DNA of 64,000 nt from VGSG01 sp040756375 (GCA_040756375.1 JBFLZC010000011.1:1-64000); one strand, 5' to 3'; numbered from the stretch's first letter, positions 53,076-62,246 are shown. Program-made: numbers and translations. Notes: generated by a model not told the origin, from the letters alone.

Positions 53076-55715
53076 CTATACCTTTTCGATCTTCACCTTT
53101 GGAACCGGATCATTCCCCCGGGTCAGCGTATTCAGCATCACCTCACTGAAGTGCTGCGGAACGATCACGACTCCTGCCGGCGCTCTCCAAGAGCTCTTCA
53201 CGTTCACGGTGATCGACGCGCCGAATGAATCGGTTATCCGCGCTCTATCCCCATCCTTGAGCCCCACCGCTTTCATGTCTGAGCGATTCATCTCCGCGAC
53301 CGCTCCCGCCACAACCTCCAGGAGCGAGAAACTAAATTGGGACATAGAACCGGAATGGAATTTCAAGATACCCGGTATAAGAGAGAACGGACCTTCCCGG
53401 TCTAGCGGAGCCTGGAAAGAAGGTGCAGGCTGAAGTTGGGCTTTCCCGGCTGGGAATCCGCCTTCGTAAAGTCTGCGTTTTCCGGGATCTTCGGCATCCA
53501 CGCAGGGCCACTGGAGGCCATGATCGCCGATGCGGTCGTATGAAACGCCTTTGTACATACCCACCATCGTAGCGATCTCATCCATCACCCGCTCCGGCCC
53601 GGGGTACGTCATCGCGGGCTTCCCCATCATCGCGGCCAAAGCGGTGAATATCTCCAGGTCACTCTTGGACTCGACCGGCTTCCATACCGGCTTCACACGC
53701 TGAATCATCCGTTCCGCGCTCGTCACGGTTCCATTCTTTTCCATCAACGATGCCACAGGAAGGACCGCATGAGCCAACCGAGCCGTCGATGTCAGAAACA
53801 GATCCTGCACCACCAGGAATTGAAGCTTGCTCAGGGCCTGCTCCACCTGGCCGCGGTTCGGATACGTCTCCAGAGGATTTTCACCAACCACGTACAGGCC
53901 TAGAATGTCGCCCTTTTCGGCAGCTTCCAGAATTCCCGCCGCGTTCATGCCTGGTTCTTTGGGAAGCGGTCCGCCCCAGGTTGCTTCAAAGCGAGCACGG
54001 GCTTCCTCGTCGGCCAGATTGTGGAATCCAGGGAGGAGATCCGGCGCGAGCCCCATGTCGATAGCACCCTGGGCATTGGCTTTCTCGCCGAAGACGAATA
54101 CTCCTGCTGATTCCTTTCCAACGTTGCCTGTTATCACCGCGAGGTTTGCGGCAGCTCGCGCAAGCAAGACATTCTGAACCGGCCGATTCATGCCGTCGTT
54201 CAGGAGGATCACCGCCTTGGAGGCCTGGGCGTACTTCTCAGCCGCCTGGCGGATGACGTCAGCATCGACGCCCGTAAGCGCACTCACCGCGTCCGCATCG
54301 TACGGAGCGAGCGACGCTATCAGCTCGTCGAGGCCCTCAGCCCGCAAATCCACGGCTTTGTGGTCGAACCATTCTTTGTCAATTATTTCCTTGAGCATTG
54401 CGAAGGCAACAAGGTGCTCGGTACCGGGCTTGCACATCAGGTGCATGCCTCTGCGTCGGCTGAGCTTGGTCTTCACAGCGTCTATGACGATGAGCTCACC
54501 CTTGTGCCGGCTCGTTGCCATGACCGCTTCATTCTTGGCCACCGGGTGAGTCTCGGTAAGATCCGCGGCCAACAGGAGGATCACATCCGCTTCTCGTATC
54601 TCGGTGATCGAGCTCGTGGAAGCAGGAAATCCGAGCACAGGCTGGAGGCCGTCCACCAGCGCTCGATATCCGTACCCGCCCGCATGATCGAGGTGCGGGG
54701 TTTCCATGACCGTACGCACGAAGCGGTTGAAGACGTACGCCTCTTCATTGGTGAGTCGTTCCGACCCCAGGGCGGCAAGGCTTGCGGGGCCGCTGGAACC
54801 TTTGATCGCTATGAGCTGCTCCGCGACAAAGCTGAGAGCTTCGTTCCACTCAACCTGCTGGAGGCTCCCATTCTTCCGAATCAACGGTTTGTTCAGGCGT
54901 TGCTCGGAATAGACGTACGGCCATCCGAACCGCCCTTTGACGCAGAGATTTCCTTCATTGTGGCTGTTCGCCGGAGAAGCTACCGAGACTATCTTCTTGT
55001 TGCGTTCACCGACCGTCAGCACGCAGCCCAGGCTGCAGAAAGAGCAGACGGTATTTATTCGATTCACCTCAAACGCTCTGGCGGTGCCTACCAACCATTT
55101 GGAAGCGATTGCGCCCACAGGGCAGATCTGGGCGCACTGACCGCAGAACTCGCATTGAAGGGGACGTCCGAAGTCCGTGGAAACTTCGCATTCCATCCCG
55201 CGGTTGATGAAGCTCAGCTCGTTCTCACCCTGGACCTCGTCGCAGATGCGGACGCACATGCCGCACTTGACGCATAGATTCATATTGAAGCGAATAAAAT
55301 GGGACGCATTATCCACGTGGTAGTACCGGGACTCTCGAGTGAACGGGAGTTCGGGCACCTCGTACTCGTGAACCAAGTCCTGCAAGCGGCAGTTTCCGCC
55401 TGCGTCGCAACTGGGGCACAGGAGCGGGTGAGATCTCAACAGCAACATCAGTTGCATTCGGCGGCTCTCAGCGAGCTTCGGCGTATGAGTGGCAACTTCC
55501 ATGCCTTCACGCGCGGGATTAAAGCAGGCCGGCATCGTGCGCGTTCGGCCTCTGGAGGTCACTTCCACTATGCACAACCGACACGCGCCGTAAGGAACCA
55601 GTCGCTTGTCGTGGCAGAGGGTCGGAATGCGAATTCCCGCCTTTTGCGCAGCCTCCAGGATGCTGGTTCCACGCTCTACAGTAACTTCAACTCCGTCGAT
55701 GGTCAGCGTAACCAT
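53076..55715 (-). CDS. nuoG: NADH-quinone oxidoreductase subunit G (molybdopterin-type fold)
   Basis: The product has 879 residues. In order: 2Fe-2S domain (CHDKRLVPYGACRLC), His-Cys 4Fe-4S site HPLLCPSCDAGGNC, two 4Fe-4S ferredoxin motifs (CVKCGMCVRIC, CEFCGQCAQICP), the additional CSFCSLGC...NLCVKG 4Fe-4S cluster and a molybdopterin-oxidoreductase fold. At the place where formate dehydrogenases have a catalytic Cys or Sec, this protein reads HLDHAGGYGYR, without either, so formate activity is unlikely. The C-terminal dinucleotide-binding-like domain is kept. It carries electrons from NuoF to NuoI. Confidence 0.92.
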   Translation of the reverse strand: MVTLTIDGVEVTVERGTSILEAAQKAGIRIPTLCHDKRLVPYGACRLCIVEVTSRGRTRTMPACFNPAREGMEVATHTPKLAESRRMQLMLLLRSHPLLCPSCDAGGNCRLQDLVHEYEVPELPFTRESRYYHVDNASHFIRFNMNLCVKCGMCVRICDEVQGENELSFINRGMECEVSTDFGRPLQCEFCGQCAQICPVGAIASKWLVGTARAFEVNRINTVCSFCSLGCVLTVGERNKKIVSVASPANSHNEGNLCVKGRFGWPYVYSEQRLNKPLIRKNGSLQQVEWNEALSFVAEQLIAIKGSSGPASLAALGSERLTNEEAYVFNRFVRTVMETPHLDHAGGYGYRALVDGLQPVLGFPASTSSITEIREADVILLLAADLTETHPVAKNEAVMATSRHKGELIVIDAVKTKLSRRRGMHLMCKPGTEHLVAFAMLKEIIDKEWFDHKAVDLRAEGLDELIASLAPYDADAVSALTGVDADVIRQAAEKYAQASKAVILLNDGMNRPVQNVLLARAAANLAVITGNVGKESAGVFVFGEKANAQGAIDMGLAPDLLPGFHNLADEEARARFEATWGGPLPKEPGMNAAGILEAAEKGDILGLYVVGENPLETYPNRGQVEQALSKLQFLVVQDLFLTSTARLAHAVLPVASLMEKNGTVTSAERMIQRVKPVWKPVESKSDLEIFTALAAMMGKPAMTYPGPERVMDEIATMVGMYKGVSYDRIGDHGLQWPCVDAEDPGKRRLYEGGFPAGKAQLQPAPSFQAPLDREGPFSLIPGILKFHSGSMSQFSFSLLEVVAGAVAEMNRSDMKAVGLKDGDRARITDSFGASITVNVKSSWRAPAGVVIVPQHFSEVMLNTLTRGNDPVPKVKIEKV

Positions 55716-55753
55716 AGAATCTTTCTCACCGCCAGGATGGTTTCAGAGTAGAA

Positions 55754-57550
55754 CTACCTGATCGCGCCGAACTTGCAGTTCGTGATGCAGGTACGGCACT
55801 TCGTGCACTTGGAAACGTCGATGCGTGCAATCTGTTTCTTCTCCCAAATGACGGCTCCGGACGGACACCCTCGGAAGCACATGCCGCACTTTGTGCATTT
55901 TTCTTCGATTACCTCGAACTTGATCAGATCCACGCAGACCAGCGCAGGACAGCTCTTATCGAAGATGTGCGCCTCGTACTCGTCCCTGAAATAGCGTATG
56001 GTAGAGAGCACTGGATTGGCAGCAGCCTTTCCCAGCCCGCAATGAGACGTGGAGCCGATGTGCTTGCCCAACTGCTGCAGGAACTCGATGTCTCCCGCTT
56101 GCCCGCGCCCCTCCACGATATCCGTAAGCTTTTCGTGCATCACCTTGAGCCCCTCGCGGCAGGGCACGCACTTCCCACACGATTCCTCTACCGAGAAGTG
56201 CGTGAAGAACCGGGCAGTGTCCACCATGCAGGTCATGTCATCCATGACCACCACGCCGCCGGACCCCATCATGGCGCCAACATCCGTCAGCGACTCGTAA
56301 TCGATCTGCACGTCTTCCATGCCGTTGGGAATACATCCGCCGGACGGACCGCCGATCTGGGCTGCCTTGAACTTCCTCTTCTTGGGGATTCCTCCACCGA
56401 TGTCAAAGATCAGGGTCTTTAGCGAGGTGCCCATAGGCACTTCCACCAGGCCCACGTTATTGATTGCCCCGGTCAGGGCAAAGACCTTAGTGCCCTTGCT
56501 CCCTTCGGTGCCGATGGACGCGAACCACGCGCCGCCGTTAAGTATGATGGGGTTAATGTTCGCGAAGGTTTCCACGTTGTTCAGGTTAGTGGGTTGATTC
56601 CACAAGCCGGCTTCCGCGCTCCGGGGAGGTTTGATTCGCGGCATGCCGCGCTTGCCCTCGATGGAATACATGAGCGCTGTGGATTCACCGCAGACGAATG
56701 CGCCCGCGCCGGGATAGATCTCGATATCGAAGTCAAAGCCACTGTTGAAGATGTTCGGTCCCAACAGGCCGTACTCACGAGCGTCATCAATGGCTTTCTG
56801 GAGCCTCTGAATTGCCAGCGGATACTCGGCCCGCACGTAGATGTATCCCTTGGTCGCGCCAATGGCGTATCCGGAGACGGCCATTCCCTCTAGAACCGAA
56901 TGCGGGTCACCTTCCATGACGCTGCGGTCCATGAATGCTCCCGGATCGCCTTCGTCGCCGTTACACACCGTGTACTTGGGGAAATTGTCGTACTTGCGGC
57001 ACTCTTCCCACTTCATGCCCGTAGGGAAACCGCCTCCCCCACGTCCCCTGAGGCCTGAAATCTTGACCTCTTCGATGACCTGCTCCGGTGTCATCGATTC
57101 CAAGGCCTTGGCCAGCGCTGAATATCCGTCTCTGGCTATGTAGTCATCGACGCTCTCAGCGTCGATCAGGCCTCGGTTTCTCAGCGCGATCAGCCTCTGA
57201 CGACCGAAGAAATCGATGTCCTTGATCAGCGGCACTTTATCTTTGGCAGCAGCCTCTTTGAACAAGAGCTCCTGAACAACACGACCCTTGAGCACATGCT
57301 CTTCCACGATGAGCGGGGCGTGCTCCGGCTTGACCTGGTTATAGAAGACGCCGTCCGGATAAACCACTACCAGAGGACCTCTGGCGCAGAAACCGTTGCA
57401 TCCGGTCATGACGATCTGCACGTCGTCCTGGAGGTTTCTCTTGAGCAGTTCCTTCTGAAGCGCATCCTTAACTTCGAGCGAACCGCTGGCAATGCAGCTT
57501 GTTCCCGCGCACAGCAAGAACTGCATTCGGTAATAAGGGCTGGCACTCAT
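55754..57550 (-). CDS. nuoF: NADH-quinone oxidoreductase subunit F, HndC/HydB type
   Basis: The product has 598 residues, longer than E. coli NuoF. An N-terminal thioredoxin-like 2Fe-2S domain (LLCAGTSCIASGS, TGCNGFCARGP) precedes the FMN/NADH core (GLRGRGGGGFPTGMKW, GDEGDPGAFMDRSVMEGDPH, FVCGESTALMYSIEG) and the 4Fe-4S N3 site SCGKCVPCREG. The C-terminus adds a ferredoxin domain with two 4Fe-4S motifs (CTKCGMCFRGCP, CTKCRTCITNCK). This four-part layout is that of HndC and HydB of multimeric and bifurcating hydrogenases, not of classical NuoF. It follows the HndB-like gene with about 60 bp between. Confidence 0.93.
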   Translation of the reverse strand: MSASPYYRMQFLLCAGTSCIASGSLEVKDALQKELLKRNLQDDVQIVMTGCNGFCARGPLVVVYPDGVFYNQVKPEHAPLIVEEHVLKGRVVQELLFKEAAAKDKVPLIKDIDFFGRQRLIALRNRGLIDAESVDDYIARDGYSALAKALESMTPEQVIEEVKISGLRGRGGGGFPTGMKWEECRKYDNFPKYTVCNGDEGDPGAFMDRSVMEGDPHSVLEGMAVSGYAIGATKGYIYVRAEYPLAIQRLQKAIDDAREYGLLGPNIFNSGFDFDIEIYPGAGAFVCGESTALMYSIEGKRGMPRIKPPRSAEAGLWNQPTNLNNVETFANINPIILNGGAWFASIGTEGSKGTKVFALTGAINNVGLVEVPMGTSLKTLIFDIGGGIPKKRKFKAAQIGGPSGGCIPNGMEDVQIDYESLTDVGAMMGSGGVVVMDDMTCMVDTARFFTHFSVEESCGKCVPCREGLKVMHEKLTDIVEGRGQAGDIEFLQQLGKHIGSTSHCGLGKAAANPVLSTIRYFRDEYEAHIFDKSCPALVCVDLIKFEVIEEKCTKCGMCFRGCPSGAVIWEKKQIARIDVSKCTKCRTCITNCKFGAIR

Positions 57551-57613
57551 CTATATTTCTCCACCGCCTTGTTCTGGAAGCATGGGGGCGGGTCGGTTAT
57601 TTCCGCCGAATCG

Positions 57614-58000
57614 CTACTGGGCCGTGGTTTCACTTCCCCGTGCAAGCGCATAATCTTCCACAGGGTTACCGGCTATCACGTGTTCGTCAAAGATGCGCCG
57701 GGCCTTATCCGCGTTGAGCTTCACGTACTTGACCGGGGACTGGCCCGCGACCTCGACGGTGATCATCGGTTCTTGCGCACAAAGTCCTGCGCATCCCGAG
57801 TTGGTCAGGATGATATCGTCCAGACCACGTTCACCGATAACGTCCCTGAATAGCACCATAATGTCCCGCGCGCCTGCCGCGATGCCGCAGGTCCCCATGT
57901 GAACCGTAATCTTGGCTCGCTGGGCGCCTTCGCGAAGGACCATCTTGGCCTTCTGCTCTTCTTTGATCTTTTTCAGGTCCTGTATGCTGATCTTGGCCAT
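57614..58000 (-). CDS. HndB-like thioredoxin-fold 2Fe-2S protein
   Basis: The product has 128 residues from ATG 58000 (AGGAGGTG 7 nt upstream). It opens with a charged helix (MAKISIQDLKKIKEEQKAKM), then VHMGTCGIAAGARDIM and LTNSGCAGLCAQEPMITVEV, the pattern of HndB and of the NuoE-like fold. Three Cys are seen; the position before MGTCG is His, as I recall for HndB relatives. It lies between nuoE and nuoF, as in NADP-reducing hydrogenases, and would relay electrons within the diaphorase module. Confidence 0.8.
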   Translation of the reverse strand: MAKISIQDLKKIKEEQKAKMVLREGAQRAKITVHMGTCGIAAGARDIMVLFRDVIGERGLDDIILTNSGCAGLCAQEPMITVEVAGQSPVKYVKLNADKARRIFDEHVIAGNPVEDYALARGSETTAQ

Positions 58001-58026
58001 GATCGCACCTCCTGGCGCATCATTGC

Positions 58027-58542
58027 TCATTGATATCCGTCTAGAATCGAGACTGCATCTTTGGGCACGATATTCCCGTGCGTGTCGCCTCCCACCAAGA
58101 GCACCGGAGCCAGACCGCACGCTCCGAGACACCGTACCGCTTCGAGGGTAAAACGACCGTCCTCGGAGGTCTCACCCACCGTGATGCCAACCTCTCTGGT
58201 GATGTTTTCCAGGATGTCCTTCGCGCCCTTCACGTAGCAGGCTGTTCCCAGGCAAAGGCGAATCGTGTGTCGGCCGCGAGGGGTGATGGTGAAAAACGAG
58301 TAGAAGGTCACCACGCCGTACACGTGGGACGAGGTCACACCCAGCATGTCCGCGACTCGGCCTTGAACCAGCTGAGGCAGGTATCCGACCAGCTCTTGTG
58401 CGTCCTTGAGCGCTGGGATTAAGTACCCCGGCTTGCCTTCATACCGAGAGAGGATATCGTCCAGTTGTTCGAGCTTTTCCGCGGGAACAGCCTCCACAAC
58501 GGGCTCAACCTTTTTTTTGAGTAGTGCGTCTCGCTCTTCCAC
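58027..58542 (-). CDS. nuoE: NADH-quinone oxidoreductase subunit E (HndA-like)
   Basis: The product has 171 residues; first codon GTG 58542 with GGAG about 12 nt upstream. Thioredoxin-like 2Fe-2S protein: LCLGTACYVKGA (C-x4-C) and RCLGACGLAP (C-x3-C) bind the N1a cluster; SRYEGKPGYLIPALKDAQELVGYLP is the usual N-terminal helical part. It ends 27 bp before the HndB-like gene. It is part of the NADH-oxidising module. Confidence 0.93.
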   Translation of the reverse strand: MEERDALLKKKVEPVVEAVPAEKLEQLDDILSRYEGKPGYLIPALKDAQELVGYLPQLVQGRVADMLGVTSSHVYGVVTFYSFFTITPRGRHTIRLCLGTACYVKGAKDILENITREVGITVGETSEDGRFTLEAVRCLGACGLAPVLLVGGDTHGNIVPKDAVSILDGYQ

Positions 58543-58585
58543 TTTGATGCCACTCCGTAAAGAGAATCTCTGTTCCTGATATCGA

Positions 58586-59131
58586 TCACCCTGCGTTGAT
58601 CTCTCTCAGCCCCGAATCCACACTGTCCCGGATGAATCCGATTACCGCAGGGTTGTTCAGCGGGACTTCTTCCAGCTCCTCTCGGAGTTCGCGAGTATCC
58701 AGGGAGAACTCGTTTCCATTCTTTTTATGGATATAGAAGAAATCCACATCCGGGTTACCTTCAATCAACGTGATCATCGTCGCGGCCATGTCTCCAAGAG
58801 GCTTGCGGTCTATATGACTGTGCCGCATGGTCACATGAACGCTCGTGCCACGGCCGGGACTCGATTCCACCTTCAGGTCGCCGTCCGCCTCCGCGGCTGC
58901 TTGCTGAAGCAATGACAGGCCCATGCCCACTTTTCGGGTAGTTCGCGTTGTCACGAACGGGTCGAGCGCTTTCGCCAGGAAATCCGGCTCCATGCCTCGA
59001 CCATTATCTTCGATGGTGACCGTAAGCATGTCCTGTTCAGTGTCCTCCTCAATGGTTATCCGCACAAGGCCGGCTCCCGCCGTGATCCCGTTTTCAGCCA
59101 CATCGAGGATGTGCAGCGAGAGGTCCTCCAT
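58586..59131 (-). CDS. GHKL ATPase-domain protein in complex I operon
   Basis: The product has 181 residues. Only a HATPase domain is present (1-115): SLHILDVAENGITAGA with the N-box Asn, IEDNGRGM (G1) and GMGLSLLQQAAAEADGDLKVESSPGRGTSVHV (G2). There is no HisKA, so it is not a complete histidine kinase; it resembles anti-sigma-type ATPases. The rest is a small alpha/beta part (MAATMITLIEGNPDVDFFYIHKK). Homologues sit beside HndA/HydC genes in anaerobes; role unknown. A second HATPase lies at the other end of the nuo module (63270 onward). Confidence 0.75.
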   Translation of the reverse strand: MEDLSLHILDVAENGITAGAGLVRITIEEDTEQDMLTVTIEDNGRGMEPDFLAKALDPFVTTRTTRKVGMGLSLLQQAAAEADGDLKVESSPGRGTSVHVTMRHSHIDRKPLGDMAATMITLIEGNPDVDFFYIHKKNGNEFSLDTRELREELEEVPLNNPAVIGFIRDSVDSGLREINAG

Positions 59132-59211
59132 CTCCGATAGCCGACCGGTCCCTCAACATCCTGGATTCCCAGCGGGCTGCGCCACCGCCGATCTAGGGGC
59201 CCGCGTTCTTT

Positions 59212-59973
59212 TCAGCGCTCCGATCCCGTTGTCTCAACCCCAACAATCGCTCGGCCGTCCTGACCGCTCAGCGCCTTGTGCAATTCGTCAAAGGTCGGTT
59301 CGGCCATATGGGCCAGTGTGCACGCAGCTCCGATATCTGCCGGCGTATGCGCGTCCGAGGATGAGATCAGCAGATACTGCCTTGCTTGAACCCGCCGCTC
59401 TCGCACAGCCTCGAACGTGGATCTGGGAGAGACCTCCAGGGCATCGAGCTTCAGGTTTGGGGGAATAAACCCCAGCTGGCTGAAAATCCCGAAGCCATCC
59501 CGATCCACGTGAGACGCGATTGCCAGACCGCCGAGTTCGTGGATCTGAGCCACCACTCGGTCGGTGGGGATTGTGGTCGCGCCGATGAGGAGGCGCTCGT
59601 CCAGGTCTTCCACCATATCGTGCTCATCCACCACGACCTGATATCCGAAGACCTTCTCGTCGTTTTGACCGAACAGACGCGAATAGACCTCGTCCTGCAT
59701 GGCCGTGGCCGCCTCAACCGACGGGAAAAGACCCAGGATGTGCACCTCTTCGGACGTGGTGACTTCGATGCCGGGGATCACCGAAAGTCCCGTGCCGGAC
59801 GCGGCCCGAACGACTGCTGCTACATTGCGGGCGGAATTGTGATCGCAGATTGCGATCATGTCCAGTCCATGATCACGGGCTGTCCGGACGATCCGCCGCG
59901 GGGTCATTTCGTCAATCTCGGTGCACGGCGACAGCACGGTATGAATATGAAGGTCCAGTCTGTAAAGCTTCAG
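59212..59973 (-). CDS. PHP-domain phosphoesterase-like protein, probable CTG start
   Basis: The PHP metal motifs are DLHIHT at the N-terminus, CDHNS about residue 45, the Glu in PGIEVTT, ASHVDRDG and SSSDAHTP. The first motif is encoded at 59941-59955, upstream of the first conventional start (GTG 59937), so that GTG would remove essential His residues. The frame closes at 60025 and has no ATG, GTG or TTG before 59937. CTG 59973 places the first residue where relatives begin (x-KLYRLDLHIHT) and overlaps an upstream TGA as CTGA. PHP proteins are metal-dependent phosphatases or nucleases; this one is in the complex I operon with unknown substrate. Confidence 0.72.
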   Translation of the reverse strand: MKLYRLDLHIHTVLSPCTEIDEMTPRRIVRTARDHGLDMIAICDHNSARNVAAVVRAASGTGLSVIPGIEVTTSEEVHILGLFPSVEAATAMQDEVYSRLFGQNDEKVFGYQVVVDEHDMVEDLDERLLIGATTIPTDRVVAQIHELGGLAIASHVDRDGFGIFSQLGFIPPNLKLDALEVSPRSTFEAVRERRVQARQYLLISSSDAHTPADIGAACTLAHMAEPTFDELHKALSGQDGRAIVGVETTGSER

Positions 59974-60056
59974 ATCGACCTGCGTGCCCCTCTCTCTTCG
60001 TATGGTCTTTCTCGGGAAGACTTCTCAGATGCACTGGTCCTCCGCGAGAAACACAT
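59970..60056 (-). CDS. Possible 28-codon leader ORF before the PHP gene
   Basis: ATG 60056 to TGA 59970, product very basic (MCFSRRTSASEKSSRE...). It has the strongest ribosome-binding sequence in the neighbourhood (GAGGAGGTG at 60071-60079), though 14 nt away, and its stop overlaps the likely CTG of the PHP gene. It may be a coupling ORF without a functional peptide. The evidence is positional only. Confidence 0.35.
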   Translation of the reverse strand: MCFSRRTSASEKSSRERPYEERGARRSI

Positions 60057-60163
60057 GCCTTGCGGCTCTTCACCTCCTCAGATCGTCACCGTTTGGTGCG
60101 AAAAATCATTGTCACGGTCAAAGCACCGGATCGAGCTGAGAAGCAGGTCCGGCGCAGAATCGA

Positions 60164-60514
60164 TCATTCGTTGTCATTTCGGCGAATCCCCATCTGGTAC
60201 AGACGACCTGCAACTTCATACGCAGGAAGGGAGCTCACCAGAATAGGGACCTGTTGCTCTTCGGCCTTCTCCAGTGTGTCGGCGTTCGGCTCGCGGCCGC
60301 TGACTATGATAATGGCAGCCAGGTTGTTCAGGAAAGCCACTGCGACGATATTTTGGTGAAGCTGCAAGGTTACCCAGAGGTCACCCTCCTTTGCGCCTGC
60401 GATCACGTCGCTGAGCAGGTCGCTTACGTACCCTCCCTGAACCACGCGGTCCATTTGGTCCTGGCCGGTTCGTACTTCCAGGTTTAGGGCTTCAACAACT
60501 TCCCCCAGGGTCAT
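60164..60514 (-). CDS. DRTGG-domain protein in complex I operon
   Basis: The product has 116 residues from ATG 60514. MTLGEVVEALNLEVRTGQDQMDRVVQGGYVSDLLSDVIAGA is the DRTGG-type opening, followed by DLWVTLQLHQNIVAVAFLNNLAAIIIVSGREP. Such domains are found alone beside hydrogenase and complex I genes and in some phosphotransacetylases and CBS proteins; a ligand-sensing role is assumed. It lies 13 bp after nuoD. Confidence 0.78.
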   Translation of the reverse strand: MTLGEVVEALNLEVRTGQDQMDRVVQGGYVSDLLSDVIAGAKEGDLWVTLQLHQNIVAVAFLNNLAAIIIVSGREPNADTLEKAEEQQVPILVSSLPAYEVAGRLYQMGIRRNDNE

Positions 60515-60527
60515 TGTCCCCAACTCC

Positions 60528-61727
60528 CTACCGGTCAACTTCTGCCAGCACGATGTCAATACTGGACAGTATGGCAATCAGATCTGACAGAAAAGCGCCT
60601 TTAGTCATTGTGGCAAGGGTCTCCAGGTTCACAAAGGCCGGAGGCCTCCACTTCAGTCGGTACGGCCTGGGACCTCCGTCGCTTACGAGATAGGCCCCGA
60701 GCTCCCCGCGGGGCGATTCAATCACGTGGTACACCTGGCCGACCGGCGCTCTGACGCCTTCCACCACAAGCATGAAGTGGTGGATCAAGGCTTCGGTTTT
60801 CGTGTAAATCTCTTCTTGGGGCGGAAAGACCGCTCCAGGCTTCGTCGCTCGGATTGGGCCGGGCTTCAACTTGTCCAGCCCTTGCCGTACAATCTTGGCG
60901 CTCTCTCGCATCTCTCTGACGCGAACCAAGTATCGCGAATACACGTCGCAACCCTGTTCCACGGCCATTTGAAAATCGTACTGATCGTATCCGGAATAGG
61001 GTTCGGACTTCCTGATATCCCACCTCACGCCGGAAGCCCGCACCATAGGACCGCTGGCCCCGAGGGCAATCGCATCTTCCGAGGAAAGGATGCCGATATT
61101 CTTGGTGCGATCCACATAAATGGGATTCTTCGTCAGCAGTGCTTCGTAATCGTCGACCCTGAAGTTGAATTCGTCAGTGAAGGCCCGAGCTTTCTCCACG
61201 AAGCCGTCTTCCAGATCCCGGATCAATCCGCCGATTCGAAGATAGTTGGGCATGAGCCGTCCGCCCGCGGTCAGCTCAAACATGTCCATGATGCACTCCC
61301 GCTCGCGCAGGCAGTAGATGATCGGGGTAAAGGCGCCAATGTCGTGTGCGTGGGCTCCCAACCAGAAAAGATGGCTGAAAATCCGGGAGAGCTCGGCCAT
61401 TATAACCCGAATGGTTTGTGCGCGCTCCGGCACTTCGATATCGAGGAGCTTCTCCGCTGCCAGGCAGTAGACGAAAGAATTGCTCGTCGCGCCCATGTAA
61501 TCGCAGCGTTCAGCTAACGGGATAACGTTGTGCCATGTCTTGGCTTCGCAGGTCTTCTCATATCCGCGGTGGAGGTACCCCAGGTGGGGCGTAACATTCA
61601 CCACGATTTCACCGTCCAACTCCACCACAGCTCGAAACACACCGTGCGTACTGGGATGGTGGGGACCCACATTCAGCTCGAACGTTTCTCTAACGCGAGT
61701 GTCGCTGGAACTCGCCACCTCGTGCAT
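60528..61727 (-). CDS. nuoD: NADH-quinone oxidoreductase subunit D
   Basis: The product has 399 residues. LNVGPHHPSTHGVFR, LHRGYEK, and DYMGATSNSFVYCLAAEKL are the conserved 49-kDa-subunit segments; HPSTHG carries the quinone-site His. The C-terminal ESPRGELGAYLVSDGGPRPYR and SDLIAILSSIDIVLAEVDR match the hydrogenase-large-subunit fold. It starts 3 bp after nuoC and is not fused to it. Confidence 0.96.
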   Translation of the reverse strand: MHEVASSSDTRVRETFELNVGPHHPSTHGVFRAVVELDGEIVVNVTPHLGYLHRGYEKTCEAKTWHNVIPLAERCDYMGATSNSFVYCLAAEKLLDIEVPERAQTIRVIMAELSRIFSHLFWLGAHAHDIGAFTPIIYCLRERECIMDMFELTAGGRLMPNYLRIGGLIRDLEDGFVEKARAFTDEFNFRVDDYEALLTKNPIYVDRTKNIGILSSEDAIALGASGPMVRASGVRWDIRKSEPYSGYDQYDFQMAVEQGCDVYSRYLVRVREMRESAKIVRQGLDKLKPGPIRATKPGAVFPPQEEIYTKTEALIHHFMLVVEGVRAPVGQVYHVIESPRGELGAYLVSDGGPRPYRLKWRPPAFVNLETLATMTKGAFLSDLIAILSSIDIVLAEVDR

Positions 61728-61730
61728 GGT

Positions 61731-62246
61731 TTAACTTCCTTGCTCGACTTTTCGGGGTAGATCAGGGGTTTCTTCGTCGTTTCCCTCTACGTGAAAATCC
61801 TTCCTCAGCGGATGGCAGGTCCATTCCTCCGGGAGGAGCAACTTCCGCGGATCCGGATGTCCCTTGAACGTGATGCCAAACATCTCCGCAGTTTCTCGTT
61901 CGTGCCAGTCCGCTGTGGGCCAGAGAGAGACCACGGAATCGATGGCTGCAGGCTCGGAGTCAGTTTCGTCCACCAATGCCTTGATTCTAAACCGATGGTT
62001 GCGTTGGAGCGAATATAGCTGGTACAGCACCTCAAACCTCGGACGGCTTGGGTATCTATCCACAGCGCCCACGAAACTGAGGAAATCGAAAGCCAGCTCC
62101 GGGTCTTCTTTCAGGAAGCGGCAAACCGGTGCGATTCGGCTTCGATCCACCGTCAGAGTTACCTGATCGCGGAACAGGTCCTCGCCTTTGATAACCTCTT
62201 CACCGAACTGCTCAAAAAGCTTGTCTCTTATCTCTTGCTGGTTCAT
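61731..62246 (-). CDS. nuoC: NADH-quinone oxidoreductase subunit C
   Basis: The product has 171 residues. 30-kDa subunit marks: RFEVLYQLYSLQRNHRFRIKA, PTADWHERETAEMFGITFKGHPDPRKLLLPEEW. ATG 62246 overlaps the nuoB stop (ATGA). Assembles with NuoD and NuoB in the connecting module. Confidence 0.95.
   Translation of the reverse strand: MNQQEIRDKLFEQFGEEVIKGEDLFRDQVTLTVDRSRIAPVCRFLKEDPELAFDFLSFVGAVDRYPSRPRFEVLYQLYSLQRNHRFRIKALVDETDSEPAAIDSVVSLWPTADWHERETAEMFGITFKGHPDPRKLLLPEEWTCHPLRKDFHVEGNDEETPDLPRKVEQGS

Noticed and set aside
54360..55277. 305-codon open frame antisense to nuoG
   Set aside because: It mirrors the NuoG cluster region and shows no recognisable protein features.
53076..57550. 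Interpretation of NuoEFG-like genes as a formate dehydrogenase or hydrogenase rather than complex I
   Set aside because: NuoG lacks the catalytic Cys/Sec and there is no hydrogenase H-cluster domain; full nuoA-D and H-N sets flank them.
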